Source: Pseudomonas taiwanensis DSM 21245 | Lineage (GTDB): Bacteria > Pseudomonadota > Gammaproteobacteria > Pseudomonadales > Pseudomonadaceae | Reading direction: 5' to 3' | Length of the DNA: 64,000 nucleotides | Assembly: GCF_000425785.1 (NCBI RefSeq) | Contig: NZ_AUEC01000016.1 | Coordinates: 62,001-126,000, forward strand | Shown here: piece after piece, positions 51,359 through 60,200 of the stretch | Position numbering within the stretch: position 1 is the stretch's first letter | How the letters are laid out: each line of letters begins with the position of its first letter | Position numbers and translations under genes: made by a program | The notes under the pieces: model-generated | Databases searched by the model: none | The model's input: the letters and a program-made list of their open reading frames with translations, nothing else | What the model was told of the DNA's origin: nothing

Positions 51359-52543
51359 ATGAGCAGCGCAGAAATCTACGTCGTCAGTGCCGTCCGTTCA
51401 GCCATCGGTGGCTTTGGCGGATCCCTCAAGGACCTGCCGCTGGCCGACTTGGCCACCGCCGTGACCCGCGCCGCGATCGAGCGCTCGGGCGTGGCCGCCG
51501 ACCAGATCGGCCATTTGGTGATGGCCAACGTCATTCCGACCGAGGCACGTGATGCCTACCTCAGCCGAGTGGCTGCGCTGAACGCGGGCCTTCCCAAGGA
51601 GACCCCCGCGTTCAACGTCAACCGCCTGTGCGGCTCCGGCCTGCAAGCCATCGTCTCGGCGGCCCAGTGCCTGCTGCTGGGCGATGCCGACGTCGCTGTG
51701 GCCGCGGGCGCCGAGTCGATGAGCCGTGGACCGTACCTGCTGCCTCAGGCCCGCTGGGGCGCACGCATGGGCGACCTGCAAGGCATCGACTACACCGTTG
51801 GTGTGCTGCACGATCCCTTCGAGCACTTCCACATGGGCATCACCGCCGAAAACGTCTCGGCCAAGCACGGCATCACCCGCGAAATGCAGGACGAACTGGC
51901 CCTGACCAGCCAGCGCCGCGCAGCGCGTGCCATCGCCGAAGGCCGTTTCGCCAGCCAGATCGTCCCGCTGGAGCTGAAAACGCGCAAAGGCAGCGTGCAG
52001 TTCAGCGTGGACGAGCATGTGCGCGGCGATGTGACTGCCGAGCAACTGGCCGGTATGAAGCCGGTGTTCAAGAAAGACGGTACCGTCACCGCTGGCAACG
52101 CCAGTGGCATCAACGACGGTGCTGCCGGCCTGGTCCTGGCTTCCGGCGAGGCGGTACGGCGCCTGGGCCTCAAGCCGCTGGCGCGCCTGGTGGCGTATGC
52201 CCATGCAGGCGTCGAGCCAGAGCTGATGGGCCTGGGCCCAATCCCAGCCACCCGCAAGGTCCTGGAAAAAGCCGGCCTGAACGTCAGCGACCTGGACGTG
52301 ATCGAGTCCAACGAAGCCTTCGCCGCCCAGGCCTGTGCCGTGGCGCGTGCGCTGGACTTCGACCCGGAAAAGGTCAACCCGAACGGCTCAGGTATCTCGC
52401 TTGGCCACCCCGTCGGCGCCACCGGGGCAATCATTGCCACCAAGGCCATCCATGAGTTGCATCGCATCCAGGGCCGCTATGCCCTGACGACCATGTGCAT
52501 CGGCGGCGGCCAGGGTATCGCCATCGTCTTCGAACGCGTCTGA
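51359..52543 (+). CDS. Acetyl-CoA C-acyltransferase (thiolase)
   Basis: 394 aa thiolase. The acylated Cys is in NRLCGSGLQA (about residue 91), the His in GHPVGATGA, and the second Cys in MCIGGGQG. SNEAFAAQACAVARAL is also a family block. Length suits both acetoacetyl-CoA thiolases and degradative 3-ketoacyl-CoA thiolases; motifs do not separate them. It starts a three-gene set with a 3-hydroxyacyl-CoA dehydrogenase and a TetR regulator. Confidence 0.94.
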   Translation: MSSAEIYVVSAVRSAIGGFGGSLKDLPLADLATAVTRAAIERSGVAADQIGHLVMANVIPTEARDAYLSRVAALNAGLPKETPAFNVNRLCGSGLQAIVSAAQCLLLGDADVAVAAGAESMSRGPYLLPQARWGARMGDLQGIDYTVGVLHDPFEHFHMGITAENVSAKHGITREMQDELALTSQRRAARAIAEGRFASQIVPLELKTRKGSVQFSVDEHVRGDVTAEQLAGMKPVFKKDGTVTAGNASGINDGAAGLVLASGEAVRRLGLKPLARLVAYAHAGVEPELMGLGPIPATRKVLEKAGLNVSDLDVIESNEAFAAQACAVARALDFDPEKVNPNGSGISLGHPVGATGAIIATKAIHELHRIQGRYALTTMCIGGGQGIAIVFERV

Positions 52544-52556
52544 GGGAGCCAGGAAC

Positions 52557-53405
52557 ATGAGCATTGAACGAATCGCCGTGATCGGCGCTGGCACCATGGG
52601 CAATGGCATTGCCCAGGTTTGCGCAGTGGCGGGCTACCAGGTGCTACTGGTGGACGTTTCCGACGCAGCGCTGGAACGCGGTGTGGCGACCCTGAGCAAG
52701 AACCTCGAACGCCAGGTCAACAAAGGTACCTTGACCGCCGACCAGGCCCAGGGGGCGAAAACGCGTATCCGCACCAGCACCGACTACGCTCAGTTGAGCG
52801 GTGTACAACTGGTGATCGAGGCCGCCACCGAGAACTTGCAGCTCAAGCAACGCATCCTGCAGCAGGTGGCTGCCAATGTGGCTGCCGATTGCCTGATCGC
52901 CACCAACACCTCATCGCTCTCGGTCACCCAGCTGGCCGCGTGCATCGAGCACCCGGAACGCTTCATCGGCGTGCACTTCTTCAACCCGGTGCCGATGATG
53001 GCGCTGGTAGAGATCATTCGTGGCCTGCAGACCAGCGACAGCACCTATGCGCAGGCCCTGGTAGTCACCGAGAAGCTTGGCAAGACGCCGATCACCGCAG
53101 GTAACCGCCCAGGTTTCGTGGTCAACCGCATTCTGGTGCCGATGATCAATGAGGCGATTTTCGTGCGCCAGGAAGGCCTGGCCAGTGCCGAGGACATCGA
53201 CACCGGTATGCGCCTGGGCTGCAACCAGCCGATCGGTCCGCTGGCGCTGGCCGACTTGATTGGCCTGGATACCCTGCTGGCGATCATGGAGGCCTTCCAC
53301 GAGGGCTTCAACGACAGCAAGTACCGCCCTGCTCCGCTGCTCAAGGAAATGGTCGCGGCCGGTTGGCTGGGGCGCAAGAGCGGTCGTGGTTTCTTCACTT
53401 ACTGA
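52557..53405 (+). CDS. 3-hydroxybutyryl-CoA dehydrogenase
   Basis: 282 aa NAD-dependent dehydrogenase. IAVIGAGTMGNGIAQVCA is the Rossmann motif. ATNTSSLSVTQLA and HFFNPVPMMALVEII give the catalytic His/Glu pair, followed by GNRPGFVVNRILVPMINEA. Single-domain length fits the PaaH/Hbd type. It lies 13 bp after the thiolase, so both likely act on the same short-chain acyl-CoA, in either the oxidative or the synthetic direction. Confidence 0.95.
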   Translation: MSIERIAVIGAGTMGNGIAQVCAVAGYQVLLVDVSDAALERGVATLSKNLERQVNKGTLTADQAQGAKTRIRTSTDYAQLSGVQLVIEAATENLQLKQRILQQVAANVAADCLIATNTSSLSVTQLAACIEHPERFIGVHFFNPVPMMALVEIIRGLQTSDSTYAQALVVTEKLGKTPITAGNRPGFVVNRILVPMINEAIFVRQEGLASAEDIDTGMRLGCNQPIGPLALADLIGLDTLLAIMEAFHEGFNDSKYRPAPLLKEMVAAGWLGRKSGRGFFTY

Positions 53406-53417
53406 GGAGCGAATGCC

Positions 53418-53999
53418 ATGCCACCTGTCACTGCCGAAATGCGCTGTAGCAACTTTGAAGAGCGGCGTGACAGGGCCATGGCACTGTTTGCCGAGAAAGG
53501 CTTCGGGCAGGTCAGCATGCGCGAACTGGCGGCGCACGTGGGGCTGACCGCAGGCTCGCTGTACCATCACTTTCCCAGCAAGCAGGACCTGCTGTACGAC
53601 TTGATCGAGGAGTTGTACGAGGAACTGCAGGCGACGCTGGACCTGGGCCGTCGGGCCATGGCCCGGGGAGCATCGGCGCTGTCGTGCCTGATTGCCGCGC
53701 ACTGGGAGCTGCATGTGCAGCGGCCCATGCAGTTTCGCCTGGCCGAACGCGATTTCTGTTGCCTGAGCGAGGCGCAACAGGCGCGCTTGAACGTGCTGCG
53801 CAAGCGCTACGAGTCGGGTTTGCTGCGCTTGATTGCGCCTCGGGCAACGCTGTCGGGGGACGCCCTGGCGGCGACGGCCCACGTGCTGGCGACCTTGCTC
53901 AACCAGTTGCCAGCACTTTTGCAGGCATTGCCACAGGAGCAAGGGCTGGGGTTGATGGAGGACCTGCTGGTGGGGGGGATAGAGCGCACATTGCGCTAA
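53418..53999 (+). CDS. TetR family transcriptional regulator
   Basis: 193 aa. The N-terminal helix-turn-helix is complete: AMALFAEKGFGQVSMRELAAHVGLTAGSLYHHFPSKQDLL (about residues 20-60). The ligand domain is all-helical. GAGGAG precedes the ATG, 12 bp after the dehydrogenase stop, so it belongs to that operon. The MITE-like repeat begins at 53999, the last base of the TAA stop, so the original C terminus may have been slightly altered by its insertion. Confidence 0.9.
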   Translation: MPPVTAEMRCSNFEERRDRAMALFAEKGFGQVSMRELAAHVGLTAGSLYHHFPSKQDLLYDLIEELYEELQATLDLGRRAMARGASALSCLIAAHWELHVQRPMQFRLAERDFCCLSEAQQARLNVLRKRYESGLLRLIAPRATLSGDALAATAHVLATLLNQLPALLQALPQEQGLGLMEDLLVGGIERTLR

Positions 54000-54139
54000 G
54001 CGCTGTACGAAAAGCCTTGAAACTCGGTGATGCTGCGTTGAAAACAGCCTCGGAATGCTCATTTACAACCCGTAAACTCCGCTTCCTCGGCTGTTTTCAC
54101 CTTGCCTGACCTTCGTCTCAAGACTCTTCATACAGACCC
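53999..54139 (+). mobile_element. MITE-like repeat, copy 1
   Basis: 141 bp non-coding element. The left end AGCGCTGTACGAAAAGCCTTG and the right end (reading inwards GGGTCTGTATGAAGAGTC) form imperfect terminal inverted repeats. An inner inverted repeat GAAAACAGCC / GGCTGTTTTC lies at 54040-54049 and 54088-54097. Both ends are next to TA (53997-53998 and 54140-54141), as expected for a TA target duplication. A second copy lies at 62257-62391. Confidence 0.7.
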
Positions 54140-54168
54140 TAGGCTGCTGTTTTTGAGTTACGTGCGGG

Positions 54169-54196
54169 TCTCTTCGCGGGTGAACGCGCGCCCACA
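54169..54196. repeat. Degenerate REP element
   Basis: TCTCTTCGCGGGTGAACGCG followed by CGCCCACA resembles the P. putida REP core, with mismatches in the right arm. It lies between copy 1 of the MITE and the response regulator 3' end. Confidence 0.55.
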
Positions 54197-54249
54197 GAGC
54201 TGCCACAGCCCTGGTGAGAGCGGGTTTCTCTGCGCAGAGGCCCGTCGCA

Positions 54250-54627
54250 TCAGCGCAAAAGCGCTTGGATCTGCTCGCGCAGCGTATCCAGGTCGAACGG
54301 TTTGGCCAGGATCGGCGCCTTGCGCGCGATCGGGCTTCCTGATTCGAGAATCTCCGCCGGGTAGCCGCTGATGAAGATCACCTTCAAGTCCGGTCGCAAC
54401 TTCACCGCAGGCTCGGCGATCTCAACGCCGGAGATGCCGCCCGGCAGGCGAAAATCGGTCACCATCAGGTCCAGGTGCGGTTTGCTCGCCAGAATGGCGA
54501 ACGCTTGCTCACCATCCTCGGCCACCAGCACGTGGTAACCCTCGCCTGCCAGGTAGTCGCGCAGGATCATGCGAATCGCCGGTTCGTCCTCGACGATCAG
54601 TACCACATCTTGTGCATCTTCACTCAT
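54250..54627 (-). CDS. Single-domain response regulator
   Basis: 125 aa receiver domain alone. The acidic pair is Glu13-Asp14, the phosphoacceptor Asp58 (LMVTDFRLPGG), and Lys109 in LAKPFD. There is no output domain, so it should act as a phosphate relay or sink. It is the last gene of the signalling operon, 44 bp after the receiver-kinase gene. The receiver is most like those fused to hybrid kinases with FixL-type partners. Confidence 0.92.
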   Translation of the reverse strand: MSEDAQDVVLIVEDEPAIRMILRDYLAGEGYHVLVAEDGEQAFAILASKPHLDLMVTDFRLPGGISGVEIAEPAVKLRPDLKVIFISGYPAEILESGSPIARKAPILAKPFDLDTLREQIQALLR

Positions 54628-54671
54628 GACAACGCCTTGAAATTCTTTAAGTTGGCCTTCTGACCCCTGGC

Positions 54672-55898
54672 TCAGGCAGAGGTTGCCCGCAGCGGGTCGT
54701 TTTGTTCGGTCGTACGCGCCAGCGGCAATTGCACACTGAAGGTGGCACCCTGGCCTTCCTCGCTTTCGACCAGGATCCGCCCGCCATGGGCCTGGACGAT
54801 CTGCTCGGAAATGTACAGTCCCAAGCCCAACCCACCACTGGCCTGATGCGCGGCAACCCGCTCGAACTGGTGGAAAATCCGCTGCTGGTTGTCCGCACTG
54901 ACGCCGATACCCTGGTCCTGTACCTGCACCCAGGCCATGCCGTCCTGGGCGTAGACGCGCACCTGCACGGGGCGCCGCTCACCATAACGCAATGCGTTGG
55001 ACAACAGGTTGGCCACCACTTGCTCAATCCGAAATTCGTCCCACTCGCCCTGCAGGGGCTCGCAGCGCAGCAGTTCGATGTGAGTGTCCAGGGCAGCGGC
55101 CTGGGCCGCGAAGTTTTCGACCAACCCACGCACCAACTGGCTCAGGTCGAACGGTTTGGGCCGCAGCGACAGTTTGCCGGTGCGAATGCGCGACACATCG
55201 AGCATGTCTTCGATCAGCCGGATCAGACTGTTGATCTGCCGCTCGTCGCGCTCGACCATAGCCTGCAGCTTGTCGGCGGTAAACGCTTCGAGCTTGCCTC
55301 GCGCCAGGTGCATCTTGCGCAACTGGGTTTCGAGGATCAGGCCATTGAGCGGGGTGCGCACTTCATGGGAAACGATCGACATGAAGTCGTCGCGCATGCG
55401 CACCGCCCGCTCCAGCTCTACCCGGGCAGTTTGCAGCTGGGCCAGCAGCACCTCCTGCTCCTGGCGGCTGCGCTCGAGGGCCTGCAACTGGCGGTCGAGG
55501 ACCTTGCGTTGGCGGAACAGGTCGACGAAGACCGAGACCTTGCTCTTGACCGCCAGGGTATCGAGCGGTTTGTGCAGGAAATCCACGGCACCGCTTTCAT
55601 AACCCTTGAACGCGTAGTTCAGTTCACGACCCGCGGCGCTGACGAACACGATGGGGATGTTGCGGGTCTTGTCGGTGCCGCGCATCAGCTCGGCCAGTTC
55701 GAAGCCATTCATGCCCGGCATCTGCACATCGAGAATCGCCAGGGCGAATTCGTGCTCCAGCAGCAGCGACAGCGCCGCTTCAGCCGAACGGGCCTGGTGC
55801 ACTTCACGATCGTCGCCCTGGATCAGGGCTTCGAGGGCCAGCAGGTTTTCCGGCAGGTCGTCGACGATCAGCAGTTTGGCGATGATGTTGCTTGACAT
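54672..55898 (-). CDS. Receiver-histidine kinase (REC-HisKA-HATPase)
   Basis: 408 aa soluble kinase. The receiver (residues about 5-125) has phosphoacceptor Asp57 (AILDVQMPGMNG). A coiled-coil linker (about 130-168) leads to HisKA with His178 in SHEVRTPLNG, then the ATPase with NLLSNALRYG (N box), DQGIGVS (G1) and GGLGLGLYIS (G2). There are no membrane segments. The start overlaps the end of the CheB-like gene by 31 bp. It is probably phosphorylated by the large hybrid kinase and passes phosphate to the single receiver. Confidence 0.93.
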   Translation of the reverse strand: MSSNIIAKLLIVDDLPENLLALEALIQGDDREVHQARSAEAALSLLLEHEFALAILDVQMPGMNGFELAELMRGTDKTRNIPIVFVSAAGRELNYAFKGYESGAVDFLHKPLDTLAVKSKVSVFVDLFRQRKVLDRQLQALERSRQEQEVLLAQLQTARVELERAVRMRDDFMSIVSHEVRTPLNGLILETQLRKMHLARGKLEAFTADKLQAMVERDERQINSLIRLIEDMLDVSRIRTGKLSLRPKPFDLSQLVRGLVENFAAQAAALDTHIELLRCEPLQGEWDEFRIEQVVANLLSNALRYGERRPVQVRVYAQDGMAWVQVQDQGIGVSADNQQRIFHQFERVAAHQASGGLGLGLYISEQIVQAHGGRILVESEEGQGATFSVQLPLARTTEQNDPLRATSA

Positions 55899-56467
55899 GC
55901 GCAGGGTTCCAGGTTGGCGAGCAACTGCTCGATACCGCTCAAAGGAAGAATCAGGTCCGGGCGATGCAAAGCCAGTGCGGCTTCCGGCATCAACGCCACC
56001 TGTGCGTCATCGGGGTCCTGGACCACGGTCCGGCCTCCGGATTGTTTGATGTAGGCAAGCCCTTCGGCGCCATCTTCGTTGGCGCCGGTGAGCAACACGC
56101 CGAGCAGCCCGGCACCAAAGGCATCAGCTGCCGACATGAACAAAAAATCTATCGCCGGCCGCGAGAAATGCACCGGGGCTTCCTGGCTCAGCGACAGGCT
56201 CAGGTCACGTTCGATCGACAGATGGTAACCGGGCCCGGCGACATAGATCTGGCCGGGGCGGATGGTCTGCTTGTCGCAAGCCTCATGCACCGGCCGCTGC
56301 AATCGTCGTTGCAACACTTCAGCCAAGTGACTGTGGCGGTCACCCGGCAGGTGCAGCACGCACAAAATGGGTATGGCGAAGTTTTTCGGCAGTGCGCCAA
56401 GCACCTGCAACAGCGCCGTGACACCTCCCGCCGAGGCCCCCATGACCACCGCTTGTACGCCCTTCAT
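55868..56467 (-). CDS. Stand-alone CheB methylesterase domain
   Basis: 199 aa CheB-type catalytic domain without a receiver. The triad is visible: Ser12 (GASAGGV), His39 (CVLHLPGDRHS) and Asp132 (LTGANEDGA). In CheB the receiver normally inhibits the esterase, so this protein is unregulated or controlled by partners. The ATG overlaps the CheR-like stop by 4 bp. No chemoreceptor, CheA or CheW gene is nearby, so its substrate is not an evident MCP. Confidence 0.9.
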   Translation of the reverse strand: MKGVQAVVMGASAGGVTALLQVLGALPKNFAIPILCVLHLPGDRHSHLAEVLQRRLQRPVHEACDKQTIRPGQIYVAGPGYHLSIERDLSLSLSQEAPVHFSRPAIDFLFMSAADAFGAGLLGVLLTGANEDGAEGLAYIKQSGGRTVVQDPDDAQVALMPEAALALHRPDLILPLSGIEQLLANLEPCACQATSSPNC

Positions 56468-57285
56468 GATTTACGGTAGATCCGTTCGGGCTTGACCAGC
56501 GGCTCGAACCGGTCGCTGTAAGCCGAAAAGTCCACCGATTCCTTGCTGCCGAGCAACAGGAACCCCCGGTGACACAAGGACTCATGAAACAGGCCCAGGG
56601 CCCGGTCCTGCAATTGCTTGTTGAAGTAGATCAGGACGTTGCGACATGACACCAGCTGGGTTTCCGAGAACACGCTGTCGGTGGCCAGGCTGTGGTCGGC
56701 GAACGTCACGTTCTCGCGCAGGCTACTGTCCATGATGGCGTTGCCATAGGCTGCGGTGTAGTACTCGGAAAAATCCCGGCGCCCACCGGCCAGGCGGTAG
56801 TTCGCTTCGTACTCGCGCATGCTCTTGATCGAGTAGATGCCCTGCTTGGCCTTCTCTAGCGAGTGCGGGTTGATATCGGTGGCATACAGGATGGTGCGGT
56901 CGAGCAGGCCCTCCTCGCGCAGCAGGATGGCCATGGAGTAAACCTCCTCGCCTGTGCTGCAACCGGCGATCCACACCTTGATCGAAGGCCAGGTGCGCAG
57001 CAGCGGCACTACTTCGTTGCGCAAGGCCAGGAAGTGCTCGGGGTCGCGAAACATCTCGCTGACAGGGATCGTCAGGTACTGCAGCAACTGCATGAACATG
57101 CCGGGGTCGTGCAGCACCCGCTCCTGCAGCGCCGATACGGTCATGCACTCGAACTGGCGCAGCGCATGGAGGACCCGGCGCTTGATGGAAGCGCCGGAGT
57201 AATTGCGAAAGTCATAGCTGTACTTGAGGTAGATCGCCTCGATCAGCAGCCGGATCTCGATATCGGTGTTGCGTTCGCTAGTCAA
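56464..57285 (-). CDS. CheR-type methyltransferase
   Basis: 273 aa SAM-dependent methyltransferase. The N-terminal helical CheR domain (IYLKYSYDFRNYSGASIKRRV) leads to the SAM site WIAGCSTGEEVYSMAI (about residues 103-118) and ATDINPHSLEKA, then SCRNVLIYFN. It lacks the TPR tail of WspC-like CheRs. I chose a TTG start at 57283-57285 because it overlaps the kinase TGA (TTGA) and GGAG sits six bases upstream; the longer frame runs back into that gene. Confidence 0.9.
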   Translation of the reverse strand: MTSERNTDIEIRLLIEAIYLKYSYDFRNYSGASIKRRVLHALRQFECMTVSALQERVLHDPGMFMQLLQYLTIPVSEMFRDPEHFLALRNEVVPLLRTWPSIKVWIAGCSTGEEVYSMAILLREEGLLDRTILYATDINPHSLEKAKQGIYSIKSMREYEANYRLAGGRRDFSEYYTAAYGNAIMDSSLRENVTFADHSLATDSVFSETQLVSCRNVLIYFNKQLQDRALGLFHESLCHRGFLLLGSKESVDFSAYSDRFEPLVKPERIYRKS

Positions 57286-60200
57286 ATTCGCTCCAGTTGC
57301 GGCAGCCAGACACGAATCAGCGAGAACAGTCGGTCCAGGTCGATCGGTTTGGCCAGGTAGTCGTTTGCACCCGCCTGCAGGCAACGCTGCTGGTCATCCT
57401 TCATGGCCTTGGCGGTCACGGCGATGATCGGCAGCTTACGCCAACGCGGCTGCTGGCGAATCAGCCGGGTGGCTTCAAAGCCGTCCATTTCCGGCATCAT
57501 CACGTCCATCAGCACCAGGTCGATGTCGTCGTGCTGCTCCAGGCGCTCGATGGCCTCACGCCCGTTGCGGCCGATCTCGACGATCGCGCCCTTGTGCTCC
57601 AGGGCACTGGTCAACGCGAAAATGTTGCGCACATCGTCGTCCACCAGCAACAGCTTGCGCCCCTCGAAGACTCTGTCGCGGCTGCGGGCAGTCTTGAGCA
57701 TGCGCTGGCGTTCATGTGACAACTGCGACTCGACTTTGTGCAGGAACAGCGTCACTTCGTCCAGCAGACGTTCCGGAGAACGCGCGCCCTTGATAATGAT
57801 CGAGCGCGAGTACTTGAGCAGGTCGGCTTCTTCCTCGCGCGTGAGGTTGCGTCCGGTATAGACGATCACTGGCGGGAAACTACGGATGTCCTCGGCGGTC
57901 ATGCGTTTGAGCAACTCGTTACCTTGCATGTCCGGCAGCTTCAGGTCGATGATCATGCAGTCGTAGATGTTCTCGCGCAACAGCTCCAGCGCTTCCTGCG
58001 CCATGGCCACGGCGGTGATCTCGACATCGTCGTCGCCGATCAACCGGGCAATGCTCTCGCGCTGCAGGTCATCGTCCTCGACCAGCAGGATGTGCTTGAG
58101 CTTCTGGGTCAGCTTGGCTTCCAGGCGGGCGAACACCTCCTTGAGTTCATCACGGCTGGTGGGCTTGACCGCATACCCCACCGCGCCCATGTGCATGGCC
58201 GCCTCGACCCGGTCTTCCACCGAGATGATATGCACCGGAATGTGCCGGGTCATGGCCTGTTCCTTGAGACGCTGCAGCACGGTAAGGCCGGAGTGGTCAG
58301 GCAGCCGCATGTCCAGCAGGATGGCATCGGGGATGTACTGCACCGCGAGCTCGAAGCCTTCATCGGCCCCCTGGGCCACCAGGCAGCTGTATCCGAGCTC
58401 GTGCGCCAGGTCGAAGAGGATGCGGGCGAAGTTCGGCTCATCCTCGATCACCAGGATGCAACGATTGTCGAACGGCGCTTGTCCACGGTCATCGTCGAAC
58501 GCCGGTTTCGGGCGCTTCGGCGCGCTGGGTTGGCTGACCTGGGGCGCAGGTGGCAGCGCATCCATCGCCGGGCGCAGGCTTTGCGGCTCGATCACCTGAT
58601 CCTGGGCCTCATAGCGCTCAGGCAGGATCAGACTGAACACACTGCCCTGGCCTGGGCTGCTGTCGACGCTGATCTGCCCACCCAGCAGATGCGCCAGGTC
58701 GCGGGAAATCGACAGACCGAGGCCAGTGCCACCGTAGCGCCGGTTGCTGCTGCCATCGACCTGGTGGAAGGCGCCGAAGATCGCCTCTTGCTGATCGGCG
58801 GCAATGCCGATGCCGCTGTCGCGCACCGCGAAGACGATGCCGGTGCCCGCCTGGTGGCTGATGTCCAGGCTGACCTGACCGTGATCGGTGAACTTGATGG
58901 CGTTGGACAGCAGGTTCTTGAGGATCTGCTCCAGACGCTGGCGGTCGGTGAACACGGTGACCGGAACCGACGGCTCGACCCGCACGGCAAAGGCGAGGCC
59001 TTTGTTCTCGGCCAGCGGCAGGAACATACCTTTCAGGCCGTCTACCAGGCGCTCGACCTGGGTAGTTTCGGGACGGACTTCCAACTTGCCGGCCTCGACC
59101 TTGGCGATGTCGAGAATGTCGTTGATCAGGTTCAACAGATCGTTGCCGGCCGAATAGATCGATTCGGCGAACTTGACCTGCTCTTCGCTGAGGTTGCCCT
59201 CGCCGTTCTCGGCCAGCAGCTTGGCCAGGATCAGCGAGCTGTTGAGGGGCGTACGCAGCTCGTGGGACATGTTGGCGAGGAACTCGGACTTGTACTTGCT
59301 CGAGCGCTGCAGATCATCGGCGCGGGCTTGAAGCTCCTGCTGGGCCTGGTTCAGTTCATCATTCTTGCGGTTCAGCGCGTCGGTTCGCTCGGACAGCTGT
59401 TCGTTGGTCTGTTCCAGTTCCGCCTGCTGGGTCTCCAGATACGCCTGGGACTCCTTGAGCACGCGGGATTGCTCTTCAAGCTCTTCGTTGGCGGTCTTGA
59501 GCTCTTCCTGCTGGACTTGCAACTCTTCATTGAGCTGCTGGGTCTCGGCCAGCACCTCCTGCAAACGTTGACGATAGCGGGCGCTTTCGATGGAGATGCC
59601 CAGGTTGCCGCAGACGCGATCGAGCAACTCGTCATCCCGCGTTTGCAGCGGACGCAAAAAGCCCAGCTCGATCACGCCGTTGACCCGGCCATCATCGCTG
59701 GTCGGCATCAGCAACGCACTGCGCGGCAGGCCGCTGCCCAAGCCGGAACTGAGACGGTAGTAATCGGCAGGCAAGTCGTCCAGGCGCAACAAGCGCCCTT
59801 GACGCACTGCCTGGGCCATCAGCCCTTCACTGTCGCCCAGCACCTGCTCGCGGGCCTGCTCCTCGGCATCCAGGCCGTAGCTGGCCACGCGGATCAGCCG
59901 CCCATGCTCGTCTCGCACGTACACCGCACCGACCACACTGCCCAGGTACCTGGCGAAAAAGCGCAGGATATTGTCGCCTAGCATCGGCAGGGTCAACTGC
60001 CCCAGCACCTGCTCGGCCAACTGGGTCTGGCCGTTGCGCAGCCAGGCCTGATGTTCGAGGCGTTCAGCCGAGCGCTGCTGTGCCAGCAGGTTATCGTTGT
60101 AACTGGTGGACAGCGAAAGCAGGTCACGCCTGCCCAGGTAGGCCAACAAGGCAGTGAGCCCGACGATCAGCAGCACGAACGCGGATATGGCCGTCACCGT

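Noticed and set aside
54102..54371. 89-aa plus-strand frame after tetR
   Set aside because: Made from the MITE right end, a REP and the antisense of the response regulator.
57738..59981. 747-aa plus-strand frame opposite the hybrid kinase
   Set aside because: Shadow frame; the minus frame has all kinase and receiver motifs.
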